Made by a program: the position numbers and the translations under genes. Shown piece after piece: positions 1 to 8,069 of a stretch of DNA of 64,000 bases. Each line of letters begins with the position of its first letter. The first letter of the stretch is position 1. The DNA comes from Rhizobiaceae bacterium (lineage in GTDB: Bacteria > Pseudomonadota > Alphaproteobacteria > Rhizobiales > Rhizobiaceae), in assembly GCA_017640615.1 (NCBI GenBank), contig JAEPQK010000004.1, positions 494,280 to 558,279 on the forward strand, written 5' to 3'. The notes under the pieces are model-generated. The model was not told the DNA's origin and did not search any database. It saw only the letters and a list, made by a program, of their open reading frames with translations.

Positions 1-169
1 TGAAATAGGCATGTCCGGAAGAGTGCTGCCCGCGATAGCCGGAGATTTCGCCGCGAATGCGCACATTGCCGAAGGCGTCTTCCACCACGCGCTTCAGCGC
101 GCCGGAGACCTCGCTGACGGTGAATTCCGAAGCGTTGGAAGGTTGGTTGTCAGGCAGAATCGAATTCAT
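1..169 (-). CDS. xseA: Exodeoxyribonuclease VII large subunit, 5' end only
   Basis: Partial gene running off the left edge; only about 56 codons are present. Reading the minus strand from an ATG at 169 gives a short leader followed by [18 protein letters not shown] and [19 protein letters not shown], which is the N-terminal OB-fold signature of XseA. The family forms, with XseB, the cytoplasmic nuclease that degrades single-stranded DNA to oligonucleotides. The frame is absent from the ORF track because the stop lies outside the window. The upstream gene on the same strand ends about 110 bases away. Confidence 0.85.
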   Translation of the reverse strand, partial: MNSILPDNQPSNASEFTVSEVSGALKRVVEDAFGNVRIRGEISGYRGQHSSGHAYF

Positions 170-278
170 GCCCGATTGGGCAGCGATGTGTGCGCGGCGT
201 CAAGCACCGTTGGCTATCATTGCACGGCCCATGCGCCAGCTGGTGCATTGATAGCCCGGTCGCCCTGAGTTTTCCTGC

Positions 279-782
279 TCAAGTTCGAACCCTGCACGCA
301 GAGGCAACGCCGATCGCGGTTAGCGCCAGGGCGAGCCCTGAAGCGAGTGTGCGCATCTGGTTCCAGAACTGCCAGCGGCCGGAATAGTCGCTCCAGATGG
401 TGCGCGCGGCTTCTATATCGTCCGGTACCGCCAGACTCGCGAGGGCCTCGTTCATCGGCACATTGATTGTCGCGGTCAGGATAAGTCCGAAGCAGAGATA
501 GACCGCTGCCGCTGTGACGAACCAGCCTGCCGCATGCCTGCGCCGTGCAATCCACATCGCCAGCGCAGTGCCGCCGAGCACGACCGGCGTGAGGAAGAAG
601 GCGGGGAAGAACACTGCATTGCGAACCGATGCGTTCATCGCCTGCATCGCAGCGATGGCGATGCGCGGGTCGGCCTGATCGAGCCCCCACATGGTGGAGC
701 ACACCCAAGCAAAAAAGAAGCCGAATATCGCACCGGCAAAAAGGATCGAAACTGTGGACAGCACCAACAGAATGCCGGGCAT
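279..782 (-). CDS. DUF1772 (anthrone oxygenase-like) membrane protein
   Basis: A 167-residue protein with about four hydrophobic segments (roughly residues 4-26, 56-78, 85-105 and 145-162), matching the DUF1772 family of small four-helix inner-membrane proteins. Some relatives are annotated as anthrone oxygenase-like, but the substrate here is unknown. An AAGGAG Shine-Dalgarno sequence sits about 7 bases before the ATG. Two operator-like dyads lie just upstream (see separate entry), suggesting repression by a dimeric regulator. Function is not inferred beyond a membrane protein. Confidence 0.75.
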   Translation of the reverse strand: MPGILLVLSTVSILFAGAIFGFFFAWVCSTMWGLDQADPRIAIAAMQAMNASVRNAVFFPAFFLTPVVLGGTALAMWIARRRHAAGWFVTAAAVYLCFGLILTATINVPMNEALASLAVPDDIEAARTIWSDYSGRWQFWNQMRTLASGLALALTAIGVASACRVRT

Positions 783-801
783 GGGAATCTCCTTGATCCT
801 A

Positions 802-844
802 CGTACACAAGCATACGGTTCGAGTTATCGTATAGAAGTGTACG
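802..844. promoter_or_regulatory. Pair of 16-bp operator-like dyads upstream of the DUF1772 gene
   Basis: Two similar imperfect palindromes, CGTACACAAGCATACG (802-817) and CGTATAGAAGTGTACG (829-844), agree at 12 of 16 positions and are spaced 27 bases centre to centre. They lie 20-62 bases upstream of the DUF1772 start, where a promoter is expected. CGTAC/GTACG-ended dyads of this sort are common for TetR-family repressors; no TetR gene is in the window, so the regulator is unknown. Confidence 0.5.
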
Positions 845-922
845 GATATCAAGCGGCAAATCGCGCGGCAAAAAAAGCGCGCTTCGGCTGCGTGGTTCGC
901 AGCGTCTATCGCGGAGAAGTCT

Positions 923-1879
923 TTACCAGGTCGGTTCGAGCTTTTTCTGCTTCGGCCAGCGGGCGCGGGCATAGACCGCTGTCTCTGGCTCGAAACTCGA
1001 TACCGGGTCCGTCGGCGGCACCGAGATATTGTCCAGGCTCTCGGTGATGTGCCGCGCGATCGCGTTCACTATTTCGGGCCGCATCGTGTGCCCGCGCATG
1101 ATGCCGATCTGAACGTCGGGCAGCGTAACGAAGCCTTCCGCCTCGCCAAGCACACGCATGCCCGGCCTGAGCGCGCACTCTGGAAGCACCGTGATCGCCA
1201 GCCCCGCCAGCACCGCTGCGATCACGACCTGGGCCGACCAACTCGTGAATAGGATGCGGTATTCTCGCCCCTGTTCCGTAAGGGCTTCGGTCGCCGCGCG
1301 CCGCCAGGCGCAGCTGGCACGGCCAACCGCGAGTGGCAGCGTTGCTTCCTCATGCGCCATATGGCTGGTAGACCCGACCCATAGCAGCGGCTCGCGCCGT
1401 ACCACCTCACTGGAGCGTGCTTCGTCGCATTGCGTCACAAGCGCAATGTCGAGCTGACCGCGGCGAATGAGATCTGTGAGGTTCGACGTGGGTTCGCAGA
1501 TGACGGAGAGTTCCACCCGCGGATTGGTGCGCACGAAGCGCCCCATGATTTCAGGCAGGAATCTGTCGGCGTAATCGTCGGGCATGCCGATGCGGATCTG
1601 GCCTTCGAGGCTGGAATCGTCGAAGGCTGCAAGTGTCTCATTGCTCAGCTTCACCAGCCGTCGCGCATAAGCGAGCAGCCTTTCGCCGTCTTCCGTGAGC
1701 CTGTTGACGCGCCCGTCTTTGACGAAAAGCGCCTTGCCAATCCGCTCTTCGAGCCGCCGCATCTGCATCGAAACCGCCGACTGCGTGCGATGCACTTCCT
1801 CTGCCGCGCGGGTGAAGGAGCCGGTGTCGGCGATGGCCAGAAAAGTCTTGATCTGGTCGAGATCGAGAGGAGAAGACAT
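923..1879 (-). CDS. LysR-family transcriptional regulator
   Basis: The N-terminus (LDLDQIKTFLAIADTGSFTRAAEEV, then QSAVSMQMRRLEERIGKALF) is a classic LysR winged helix-turn-helix, followed by a periplasmic-binding-like effector domain from about residue 90. I place the start at the internal ATG at 1879 (MSSPLDLDQ...), the usual distance ahead of the helix-turn-helix; the ORF can extend upstream to 1921 but there is no clear ribosome binding site. It is divergent from a DUF1127 gene, an arrangement common in rhizobia, so it may regulate that gene and itself. Ligand unknown. Confidence 0.88.
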   Translation of the reverse strand: MSSPLDLDQIKTFLAIADTGSFTRAAEEVHRTQSAVSMQMRRLEERIGKALFVKDGRVNRLTEDGERLLAYARRLVKLSNETLAAFDDSSLEGQIRIGMPDDYADRFLPEIMGRFVRTNPRVELSVICEPTSNLTDLIRRGQLDIALVTQCDEARSSEVVRREPLLWVGSTSHMAHEEATLPLAVGRASCAWRRAATEALTEQGREYRILFTSWSAQVVIAAVLAGLAITVLPECALRPGMRVLGEAEGFVTLPDVQIGIMRGHTMRPEIVNAIARHITESLDNISVPPTDPVSSFEPETAVYARARWPKQKKLEPTW

Positions 1880-2054
1880 GGCGAAACCATCATCTGATTT
1901 GATGCTAAAGATTAAAAACATTCGTTGGACTAATCAATAGCGCCAGATCATATTGGCATTGTTCAAGCGACAACCCGCTTCGAAAGTCCCGTCGGCCGCG
2001 CATCCTCCCAGTGCGGTCGCAATACGCTGTCGGCTGTTTGCAAAGGAGAAGGTC

Positions 2055-2354
2055 ATGGCAGTTTCGGAGATCAGAGTACCGTTGGCATCGGGCGCACCGT
2101 GGATTGCAGCCGCCAAGCGCGTATCCGGAATGGCCGCCGCGCTTTACCGCGATTGGAACAATCGCCGCCAGTTCCGCCGGCTCAGGGATAGGTCGGACTG
2201 GGAACTGGCCGATATCGGCCTAACCCGTGAGGATGTGCGCTTGGCGTGGCACCACCGGCTCGATGTCGAGCCGACGGCCCACCTCAATGTGGTGGTCAGC
2301 CGGCGCGACACGCTGGCAGCCACGCCGGAGGCGAAGGCGGCCGCTACCCGCTGA
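2055..2354 (+). CDS. DUF1127 small Arg-rich protein
   Basis: A 99-residue basic protein. The middle (about residues 35-68: RDWNNRRQFRRLRDRSDWEL, then DIGLTREDV) is the DUF1127 motif, a short amphipathic and basic domain abundant in alphaproteobacteria; some members act in RNA metabolism or in phosphate and stress responses, but the role here is unknown. The ATG at 2055 is preceded by AAAGGAGAA at good spacing, so the longer upstream frame is rejected. It is divergently transcribed from the LysR gene and followed by a strong terminator. Confidence 0.82.
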   Translation: MAVSEIRVPLASGAPWIAAAKRVSGMAAALYRDWNNRRQFRRLRDRSDWELADIGLTREDVRLAWHHRLDVEPTAHLNVVVSRRDTLAATPEAKAAATR

Positions 2355-2421
2355 GGTTCAACAGCTCCCGCAGGCGGTTCCCCTTCCCCTCACTTCGGTT
2401 TTGACCGAACGCCTGCGCATT

Positions 2422-2450
2422 GCCCGGTTCCGCAAGGAGCCGGGCTTTTT
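2422..2450 (+). terminator. Rho-independent terminator after DUF1127 gene
   Basis: A 10-bp stem GCCCGGTTCC / GGAGCCGGGC with one G-T pair and a GCAA tetraloop, followed by TTTTT. It sits between the DUF1127 gene and the convergent DUF937 gene. Confidence 0.9.
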
Positions 2451-2455
2451 GGTTA

Positions 2456-3295
2456 TCAATGCCGGTTCATTCCGCTGAGATACTGGTCGAAGATCGACTC
2501 CATGTTCTTCTGATACTCGTCGCGTGTGCGGCTGCCGGCCTCGAACATGTCACCGAAGAGGTCGTCATAGGGCGTACGTTCGCGGCCTGACGGATTGGTC
2601 TTCGGTTTCGACGCTGCCTGGCGCCCGCCCTTCATCATCTCTTCGAAAATCTGGCCGAGCGGATTGTTGCCATAAGGGCTGGGCTGCGCGCTGCCTTGAC
2701 CGCCCGCCGCACCGCCGCCGAACATGCCCTCAAGCACTTTGCCGAACGGGTTGTCGAACGGATTCATGCCCGGCTGCGGCGCTTCCGGACGCGGCATACG
2801 CGCTCCGCCCTGCTGCATCATCTGCTCGATGATGTCGCCGAGCGGATTGGCGCCGGATGCTTGCGCGCGCTGCGGTTCGGTCGACTGTTTGTACAGCCCG
2901 CCCATGATCATGCTGGCGAGTGCAGGCAGCATCTGCTTGAGAATGTCCTGGCCGATGCCCGTCGCCTGTTCCGCCTGCTTTGCGACTGCGCGGGAAAGCT
3001 CCTTGGAGCCAAACAAATGGCCCAGAATGCCGTTGCCCTCTTCGATGCCGGCCGGCTGGAACGCCTTTTGCATGTCCTCGAAATATCTGGCGTGCTGGCC
3101 GGTCGAAAGCGCGGAGAGGAACGACCCGACACCGTAGGGATCGGCGGCGTTGCGCTTCAGCCCCTGGCTGAAGGCGGGCATCAGCGCTTCCATGGCGGCT
3201 TGTGCCTGCTTCTGGGAGAGGCCGAACTGTCGCGCCATCTGCTCGACGGCCTGGCCGTTCTGCGCGTTGGTCAACATGTCGAACAATGGCTGCAT
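2456..3295 (-). CDS. DUF937 domain protein with repeated C-terminal motif
   Basis: A 279-residue protein without signal peptide. Residues about 1-140 are an alanine- and glutamine-rich helical domain of the DUF937 type (LFDMLTNAQNGQAVEQMARQFGLS, GVGSFLSAL, MLPALASMIMGGL). The C-terminal half is Gly/Pro/Met-rich and carries degenerate copies of a motif like NP(L/F)G-x-(I/V)(L/F)-E-x-M(M/F)-x-GG. The start at 3295 (MQPLFDML) follows GAGGATAGACC, a plausible ribosome binding site; the track's longer version adds an unconserved-looking leader. Function unknown. Confidence 0.75.
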   Translation of the reverse strand: MQPLFDMLTNAQNGQAVEQMARQFGLSQKQAQAAMEALMPAFSQGLKRNAADPYGVGSFLSALSTGQHARYFEDMQKAFQPAGIEEGNGILGHLFGSKELSRAVAKQAEQATGIGQDILKQMLPALASMIMGGLYKQSTEPQRAQASGANPLGDIIEQMMQQGGARMPRPEAPQPGMNPFDNPFGKVLEGMFGGGAAGGQGSAQPSPYGNNPLGQIFEEMMKGGRQAASKPKTNPSGRERTPYDDLFGDMFEAGSRTRDEYQKNMESIFDQYLSGMNRH

Positions 3296-3363
3296 TGGTC
3301 TATCCTCGCCTCGCTTTTCAGCAGGGTAGACCAACTGCGCCACAGCGCAAACAGATGCGCTGT

Positions 3364-4737
3364 CTAATAGGCGTATTCGGTGAAAACAGGTTCGACGGAG
3401 TGATCCCAACGTGAGCGGTAGGATTTGAGCATCTCCTGCGCGCTCGTGGTGCCGCGCGCGACGACCTCTTCCAGAGGGGCAAGGAAATCGGTCTCGTCGA
3501 AACCGTCACTGTTGAGCCGGCTGCGATTCATGAGGCCCTGACGTGCGATAGCCAGCACATCGCGGGCGATCTCGCGCAGATCGGCGTCGCGCATTTTTGT
3601 TTCCAGCCCTTCGGCCGGAACTGCGTCGCGCATGGCTTGCACCTCCGCGAAGCTCCAGTCGGCGGTAAGCGCCTCGGCGGCATCCAGCGATGCGTCGTCG
3701 TAGAGCAGCCCGACCCAGAAGGCGGGAAGGGCGCAGATGCGCCGCCAAGGCCCGCCATCCGCGCCTCGCATTTCCAGAAAGCGCTTCAGCCGAACGTCGG
3801 GGAAGAGCGTGGAGAGATGGTTCGTCCAGTCACCCATCGTCGGTTCGGGATCGGGCACGGAATTGCCAAGCGCGCCGCCCATGAACTGGCGGAAGGTGAT
3901 GTGAGTGCAGTCGTGATAGTGGCCGTCACGAAGGAGAAAATACATCGGGACGTCGAGTGCCCACTCCACATAGTCCGCGAAACCGAATTGAGGCGTGAAA
4001 AACAGTTCGTCGATGCCCGAGCGCTGATTGTCCGTGTCGCGCCAGATTTCGCCGCGCCAGCTCTGCAGCCCGTTCGGCCGTCCCTCGGTGAAGGGTGAAT
4101 TCGCAAAGAGCGCGGTCGCCAGCGGCTGCAGCTTGAGGCCGATCTGCATCTTGCGCCGCATGTCGGCTTCGGACGAGAAGTCCAGGTTCACCTGGATCGT
4201 CGACGTGCGGTGCATCATGTCGAGGCCGTGGCTGCCGACCTTGGGCATGTAGGCACGCATGATGTCGTAACGCGATTTCGGCATGCGCGGGGTTTCGGGG
4301 AGCGTCCATTTAGGGCTGCCGCCAAGGCCGAGAAAACCGATGCCGAGCGGCTGTGCGATCTCGCGAAGTTGGGCAAGGTGGGCATTGCCCTCGCGGCAGG
4401 TCTGATGGATCGTTTCCAGAGGCGCGCCCGAAAGCTCGAACTGCCCGCCGGGCTCGAGGCTGATCGCGCCCTGGCCGGTTGGCCCGCCGAGCCCGATGAT
4501 GCGCCCGTCATCCACGATCGGATCCCAGCCCAGCGTACGCTGCATGCCTTCAAGCACGGCCTTGATCCCGCGCGGGCCTTCATATGGCACAGGCGCATTG
4601 CCGTCGGTGTAGAAGGGAAACTTCTCGTGCTCGGTGCCGATGCGCCATTCTTCCCGCGGCTTGCAGCCGGCCGCAAGATAGCCAACGAGATCGTCAAGAC
4701 CGCCAATGGGGCGGCTGTCGGTGGTATCGCGGGCCAT
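3364..4737 (-). CDS. gshA: Glutamate-cysteine ligase (GCS2 type)
   Basis: A 457-residue cytoplasmic ligase joining L-glutamate and L-cysteine with ATP, the first step of glutathione synthesis. RIGTEHEKFPF near residue 32 and LEPGGQFELSGAPLETIHQ near residue 94 are hallmarks of the GCS2 family, the plant/alphaproteobacterial type, unlike the enterobacterial gshA. HRTSTIQVNLDF and the HYHDCTHITFRQFM region support it. Length is typical. It lies between the DUF937 gene and rsmE on the same strand with about 100 bases to rsmE. Confidence 0.93.
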   Translation of the reverse strand: MARDTTDSRPIGGLDDLVGYLAAGCKPREEWRIGTEHEKFPFYTDGNAPVPYEGPRGIKAVLEGMQRTLGWDPIVDDGRIIGLGGPTGQGAISLEPGGQFELSGAPLETIHQTCREGNAHLAQLREIAQPLGIGFLGLGGSPKWTLPETPRMPKSRYDIMRAYMPKVGSHGLDMMHRTSTIQVNLDFSSEADMRRKMQIGLKLQPLATALFANSPFTEGRPNGLQSWRGEIWRDTDNQRSGIDELFFTPQFGFADYVEWALDVPMYFLLRDGHYHDCTHITFRQFMGGALGNSVPDPEPTMGDWTNHLSTLFPDVRLKRFLEMRGADGGPWRRICALPAFWVGLLYDDASLDAAEALTADWSFAEVQAMRDAVPAEGLETKMRDADLREIARDVLAIARQGLMNRSRLNSDGFDETDFLAPLEEVVARGTTSAQEMLKSYRSRWDHSVEPVFTEYAY

Positions 4738-4837
4738 GATCGTTCAGTCCTTCAAGCAAGCGAGCGCCTGCTTGCGGCAATCGAAGCCGCCTATCAAGTG
4801 AAAAATCCTGACCTTTGGGTCACGCCTTGCTGATCGT

Positions 4838-5578
4838 TCAGTGCCAGTCGCCGATTGTCGCCTGAATAACTGCGAGAGCAGCCACCGCCGCCGTATCGGC
4901 ACGCAGAATGCGGGGGCCGAGCGGAATGGGTGTGACGAAGGCCAGCGCACGCAGCTGTTTACGTTCGGCGTCCGAGAAGCCGCCTTCGGGGCCCACCAGC
5001 AGACCGAGCCTCGTCTCGGTGACTTTTTCCAGAAACGGTCGCGGATTGTGGGTATTAGCGGCCTCATCGCAGAAGATCAGACGGCGGTCTGCATCCCAGC
5101 CGCCGATCAGCTCATCGAACGAAATCGCATCCTTAACCTGCGGCACCGCGAGAATGCCGCATTGTTCCGCGGCTTCCATGACATTTGCCTGAAGCCGCGC
5201 CGTGCCGACCTTGGCAAGCTGCGTGTGCTGAGTGATCACCGGCTGCAGCGTGCCAGCACCCATCTCCACTGCCTTCTGCACCAGATAATCGAGCCGGCCG
5301 ACCTTGATCGGCGCGAAGGCGAACAGGAAGTCCAGGGGCGCCGGTTGCGGTCGCGCCTGTTCGACGAGTTCCAACTCAACGGCCTTCTTTGATGTCGCGC
5401 CGCTGATCCGCGCTAGCCACTCACCGTCGCGCCCATTGAAAAGCAGCACCTCCGCGCCCTCGCGCATGCGCAGCACATTGGCGAGATAGTGGCTCTGCTG
5501 CTTGTCCAGCGTGAGCGACTGGCCGGCGCTGAGATCGGCTGTCACGAAAAGGCGTTGCAGTTTGTAATTGGCGCGCAT
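4838..5578 (-). CDS. rsmE: 16S rRNA m3U1498 methyltransferase RsmE
   Basis: A 246-residue SPOUT-class enzyme that methylates N3 of U1498 in 16S rRNA using S-adenosylmethionine. The N-terminal PUA-like part ([36 protein letters not shown]) and the C-terminal knot ([33 protein letters not shown]) are clear. I start at the ATG at 5578 ([12 protein letters not shown]), which gives family length; the 283-residue ORF adds 37 residues that overlap the promoter region of the divergent lipoprotein gene. Confidence 0.93.
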   Translation of the reverse strand: MRANYKLQRLFVTADLSAGQSLTLDKQQSHYLANVLRMREGAEVLLFNGRDGEWLARISGATSKKAVELELVEQARPQPAPLDFLFAFAPIKVGRLDYLVQKAVEMGAGTLQPVITQHTQLAKVGTARLQANVMEAAEQCGILAVPQVKDAISFDELIGGWDADRRLIFCDEAANTHNPRPFLEKVTETRLGLLVGPEGGFSDAERKQLRALAFVTPIPLGPRILRADTAAVAALAVIQATIGDWH

Positions 5579-5753
5579 GTCGAGCGTGATGCGATGACAG
5601 TCCTGCGGGGTCAAGTCGCTACCTGGCCGGATCGGCGTGAAATGGCTCGCGCCGAGTGCCGCAAGAAACACATTGCGCGTTCGTCGCATATATGTTTACT
5701 ATTTGTTCACTTTATATTCTAGTCGAGTAAGTTGTTTCTGCGGGAGAGTGGAA

Positions 5754-6308
5754 ATGTGCGTGCGTTCTGTTCTGGCGCTTGTTGCGCTTGTGTTTCTCGC
5801 CGGCTGTGTATCGCAATCGGTATCCGACAAGCCGGCCTATGTGACCAGTTATGCCGCGGCGAACTACAATCAGGTTCTTGCAAAGACCAAGCTTGTCCCG
5901 GACCCGCATACCGGCTGGACGAAGGTTTATGGGCCGATCGTTCCGAATAGAACTGTTTCGAAACAGGCCTTCTACGCGGTTCACGCGCGGATCGACGGCG
6001 GCAAGACGCGATTTCGGTTGGAGATCGCCGGCCTGTTCCCGAGGCGGGTTTATCTTGGCGACGTTTATTCCAACGGGCGCCTGTTGAAATCCAAGGTGCT
6101 CGACCGTGAGCGCACGAATTGCGGCTACAATTGCACCACGGTGGAGACGGTTGCCATCGAGCTTTCACGGTCGGACATGGCGGTTTATGCAGCCGAGGGC
6201 ATCTCGGTGAAGATCGTCGGTCGGCGCGACGATCTGGTGGTCTCGGTTCCAGCTTCCTACTTCGCCGCGGTATTGGCCTTCTACAGCCGTCACCTGGAGC
6301 GGAGCTAG
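5754..6308 (+). CDS. Predicted lipoprotein of unknown function
   Basis: A 184-residue protein starting MCVRSVLALVALVFLAGC, a lipoprotein signal peptide with lipobox LAGC, so the mature protein is expected to be lipidated at Cys18. GGGAGAGTGG precedes the ATG at 5754, so the upstream extension in the ORF track is rejected. The rest is a soluble beta-rich-looking domain with a CGYNC pair near residue 124. I do not recognise a named family. The preceding 100 bases are AT-rich and separate it from divergent rsmE. Confidence 0.7.
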   Translation: MCVRSVLALVALVFLAGCVSQSVSDKPAYVTSYAAANYNQVLAKTKLVPDPHTGWTKVYGPIVPNRTVSKQAFYAVHARIDGGKTRFRLEIAGLFPRRVYLGDVYSNGRLLKSKVLDRERTNCGYNCTTVETVAIELSRSDMAVYAAEGISVKIVGRRDDLVVSVPASYFAAVLAFYSRHLERS

Positions 6309-6955
6309 TGCTGGCGGCTCTCGTGCCAGATAGGTCGATAGCCGGCGCGCAGCGCAGCGACCGTCGCAGGCGGCGTGATCAGAAACGCTGGTGCGGGCAA
6401 GCTGCGGCACAGCGATGGCGGCGCCTGATAACCATCGAAACTCCAGGGCAGCAGCTTGCCCCCTCTGATGGCGAATGGCTTGGAACCAACCGCAACCATC
6501 GCGCCGTCCGGCAGTCTGCGTACCTCCGTTTCGCTGATCGGGCGGGGAGCGGCACCGGCTGCCAGCCGCTCGTCATGCAGCCGCCTGTCGATCTCGGTCG
6601 CCTTCGCTGAGCCGAGGCAAAACGCATGTGCGAAGGCGCCGGCGTAGTGCTTCGCTGCCTCGCGCCGGCAATAGAAGCAGGGCCGATGGCCACCCGCGAG
6701 TGCGGTCACCTCGTCCAGGAAAAAGAGCTCAGTCCAGCCCGCATTGCCCGACGGCGTGTTGCGCCCGAACACCTCGCGTGTGGTGCCGCGAGGATGCACG
6801 AGATCGCAGACAATCCAGGCCTTGCTGCTCCACCGACGCTTGCGCAACGTTCTGGTCGCTGGGTCATGGATCACCCCGCGATTGCCGGTAAATTGCCCGC
6901 GCGCCGTGGTCGTACGAATCTCGCCAAACGGGTCGACGCGGTTCTGAAGCGGCAT
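6305..6955 (-). CDS. Conserved hypothetical protein with CxxCR motif
   Basis: A 216-residue soluble protein of a family I recognise as a widespread hypothetical (opening PLQNRVDPFGEI, TGNRG.IHD, WTELFFLDEVTALAGGHRPC). The central CFYCRREAAKHY resembles the Ada-type zinc-binding or HNH-like treble clef, suggesting metal and nucleic-acid binding, but no function is established to my knowledge. Its stop overlaps the convergent lipoprotein gene by 4 bases. Two palindromes lie upstream (6977-6988, 7047-7064). Confidence 0.7.
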   Translation of the reverse strand: MPLQNRVDPFGEIRTTTARGQFTGNRGVIHDPATRTLRKRRWSSKAWIVCDLVHPRGTTREVFGRNTPSGNAGWTELFFLDEVTALAGGHRPCFYCRREAAKHYAGAFAHAFCLGSAKATEIDRRLHDERLAAGAAPRPISETEVRRLPDGAMVAVGSKPFAIRGGKLLPWSFDGYQAPPSLCRSLPAPAFLITPPATVAALRAGYRPIWHESRQH

Positions 6956-6976
6956 CTCAACTCCTGCTCAAACGGA

Positions 6977-7064
6977 CGACAATTGTCGGGCTGCCGGCAG
7001 TTTGGTGCCACCCGATTGGTCAATGAGGTCATCATGCCGTTGCATTTTTGGCACGCGGGCCAAA
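6977..7064. promoter_or_regulatory. Two inverted repeats in a divergent intergenic region
   Basis: CGACAATTGTCG (6977-6988) is a perfect 12-bp palindrome, and TTTGGC-ACGCGG-GCCAAA (7047-7064) is a perfect 6-6-6 inverted repeat. Both lie between the minus-strand CxxCR gene and the plus-strand small peptide gene. They have the size of protein-binding sites, but no regulator can be assigned. The rest of 6956-7210 shows nothing else identifiable. Confidence 0.35.
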
Positions 7065-7210
7065 CAGATTAACTACGACATCCAAATGTCACTGGCTTCT
7101 GTCATTTGACCGCTCTAGGCGATTGCCTCGCATTCGACGACATGTGAGAACGGATTGGTAACCATGGCCGGTCCACAATCAAGTAGAGGGTAATCTGGGG
7201 AATGGTCAGT

Positions 7211-7342
7211 ATGAAAACTGCCGTATTGTCTTTGCTGTTGCTCGCGGCGGTTTCTATGTCGGCGATCGGTCTTTACTCAACCAAAGCCGCGGCCGACCGT
7301 TCCGTTGCTGACGGCTACGGCGTCAACCTGGCGCGCCAGTAA
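7211..7342 (+). CDS. Small secreted or membrane-anchored peptide (43 aa)
   Basis: Too short for the ORF track. Reads MKTAVLSLLLLAAVSMSAIG followed by a short polar tail ending GVNLARQ and TAA. The first 25 residues look like a signal peptide or single membrane helix (Lys, long Leu/Ala run). GGGGA lies about 8 bases before the ATG at 7211; an in-frame ATG at 7202 is the alternative. Its last 20 bases overlap the 3' end of the convergent phosphatase gene. No known family recognised. Confidence 0.5.
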   Translation: MKTAVLSLLLLAAVSMSAIGLYSTKAAADRSVADGYGVNLARQ

Positions 7343-8069
7343 CGCTCAATACTCTCTTTTCCGCACCGTCGATCACCAGCGCGCTCAAGATGCCGCTGCG
7401 ACAAGCGCCTGTATCCACACAAATACGGTTTGGCATGAACTCCGGCTCGGCACAGGGTGTGTGTCCGTGTACCACAACTTTTGCGTGGAGCTGCGGGTCG
7501 TTCAAAAACGGCGTGCGTATCCAGATCAGGTCGTCCGGCTCTTGGTCCGCCAGAGCGACGCCTGGCTTGATGCCTGCATGGCAAAAGAAGAAATCACCGA
7601 AGCTCGCCGAATAGGGCAGCTCTGAGAGAAACGACAGATGGCGTGGAGGAATGGCTGCAGCCAGTGCGTCGCGGGTGGCCGCTTGCCCAGCCTCCGTATC
7701 GAAGGCGCCGGCGACGCCGTAAGAGGCTGCCGTCTCGGCTCCGCCGTGATTGACGAACAGGCTGGCATTCTCGCCGCCGAAGATGAAATCGATGAGGCCC
7801 TGATCGTGATTGCCGCGTAGCGCGATGTTGCGCGGCTCTGCCTCGCACTGCGCAGCCAGTAGCTCGACCACCCCGCGTGTCTCCGGCCCGCGGTCGCAAT
7901 AATCGCCAAGGAAAATGATGCGCCAGTCGGCGGGCGGGTTTGCGGCGAGGTCGGCCATGATACGCTCAAATATCGCTTCAAGCAGGTCGAGCCGGCCGTG
8001 AATATCGCCGACCGCGAATATACGCATTCCGGCCGGGCCTTCGGCATCCAGTAGATGAACGCCGGTCAC
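7323..8069 (-). CDS. PPP-family metallophosphatase
   Basis: A roughly 234-248 residue calcineurin-like phosphoesterase. The canonical metal-binding motifs appear in order: GDIHGRLD, GDYCDRGPETRGVVE, GNHDQ, then FCHAGI and VVHGHTPC. This is the bacterial serine/threonine-phosphatase-like (PrpA/ApaH-related) group; the substrate could be phosphoproteins or dinucleotides. MRIFAVGDIHG (ATG at 8027) is a plausible start as most homologues begin there; the ORF start at 8069 would add 14 residues and overlap lutC by 4 bases. Confidence 0.85.
   Translation of the reverse strand: MTGVHLLDAEGPAGMRIFAVGDIHGRLDLLEAIFERIMADLAANPPADWRIIFLGDYCDRGPETRGVVELLAAQCEAEPRNIALRGNHDQGLIDFIFGGENASLFVNHGGAETAASYGVAGAFDTEAGQAATRDALAAAIPPRHLSFLSELPYSASFGDFFFCHAGIKPGVALADQEPDDLIWIRTPFLNDPQLHAKVVVHGHTPCAEPEFMPNRICVDTGACRSGILSALVIDGAEKRVLSVTGAPG

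Noticed and set aside
2980-3367. Plus-strand ORFs over the DUF937 gene (e.g. 2696..3367)
   Set aside because: Antisense shadows with no domain or ribosome binding site.
7047-7064. TTGGCAC resembling a sigma-54 -24 element
   Set aside because: The required TTGCW at -12 spacing is absent; the sequence is better described as a TTTGGC/GCCAAA inverted repeat.
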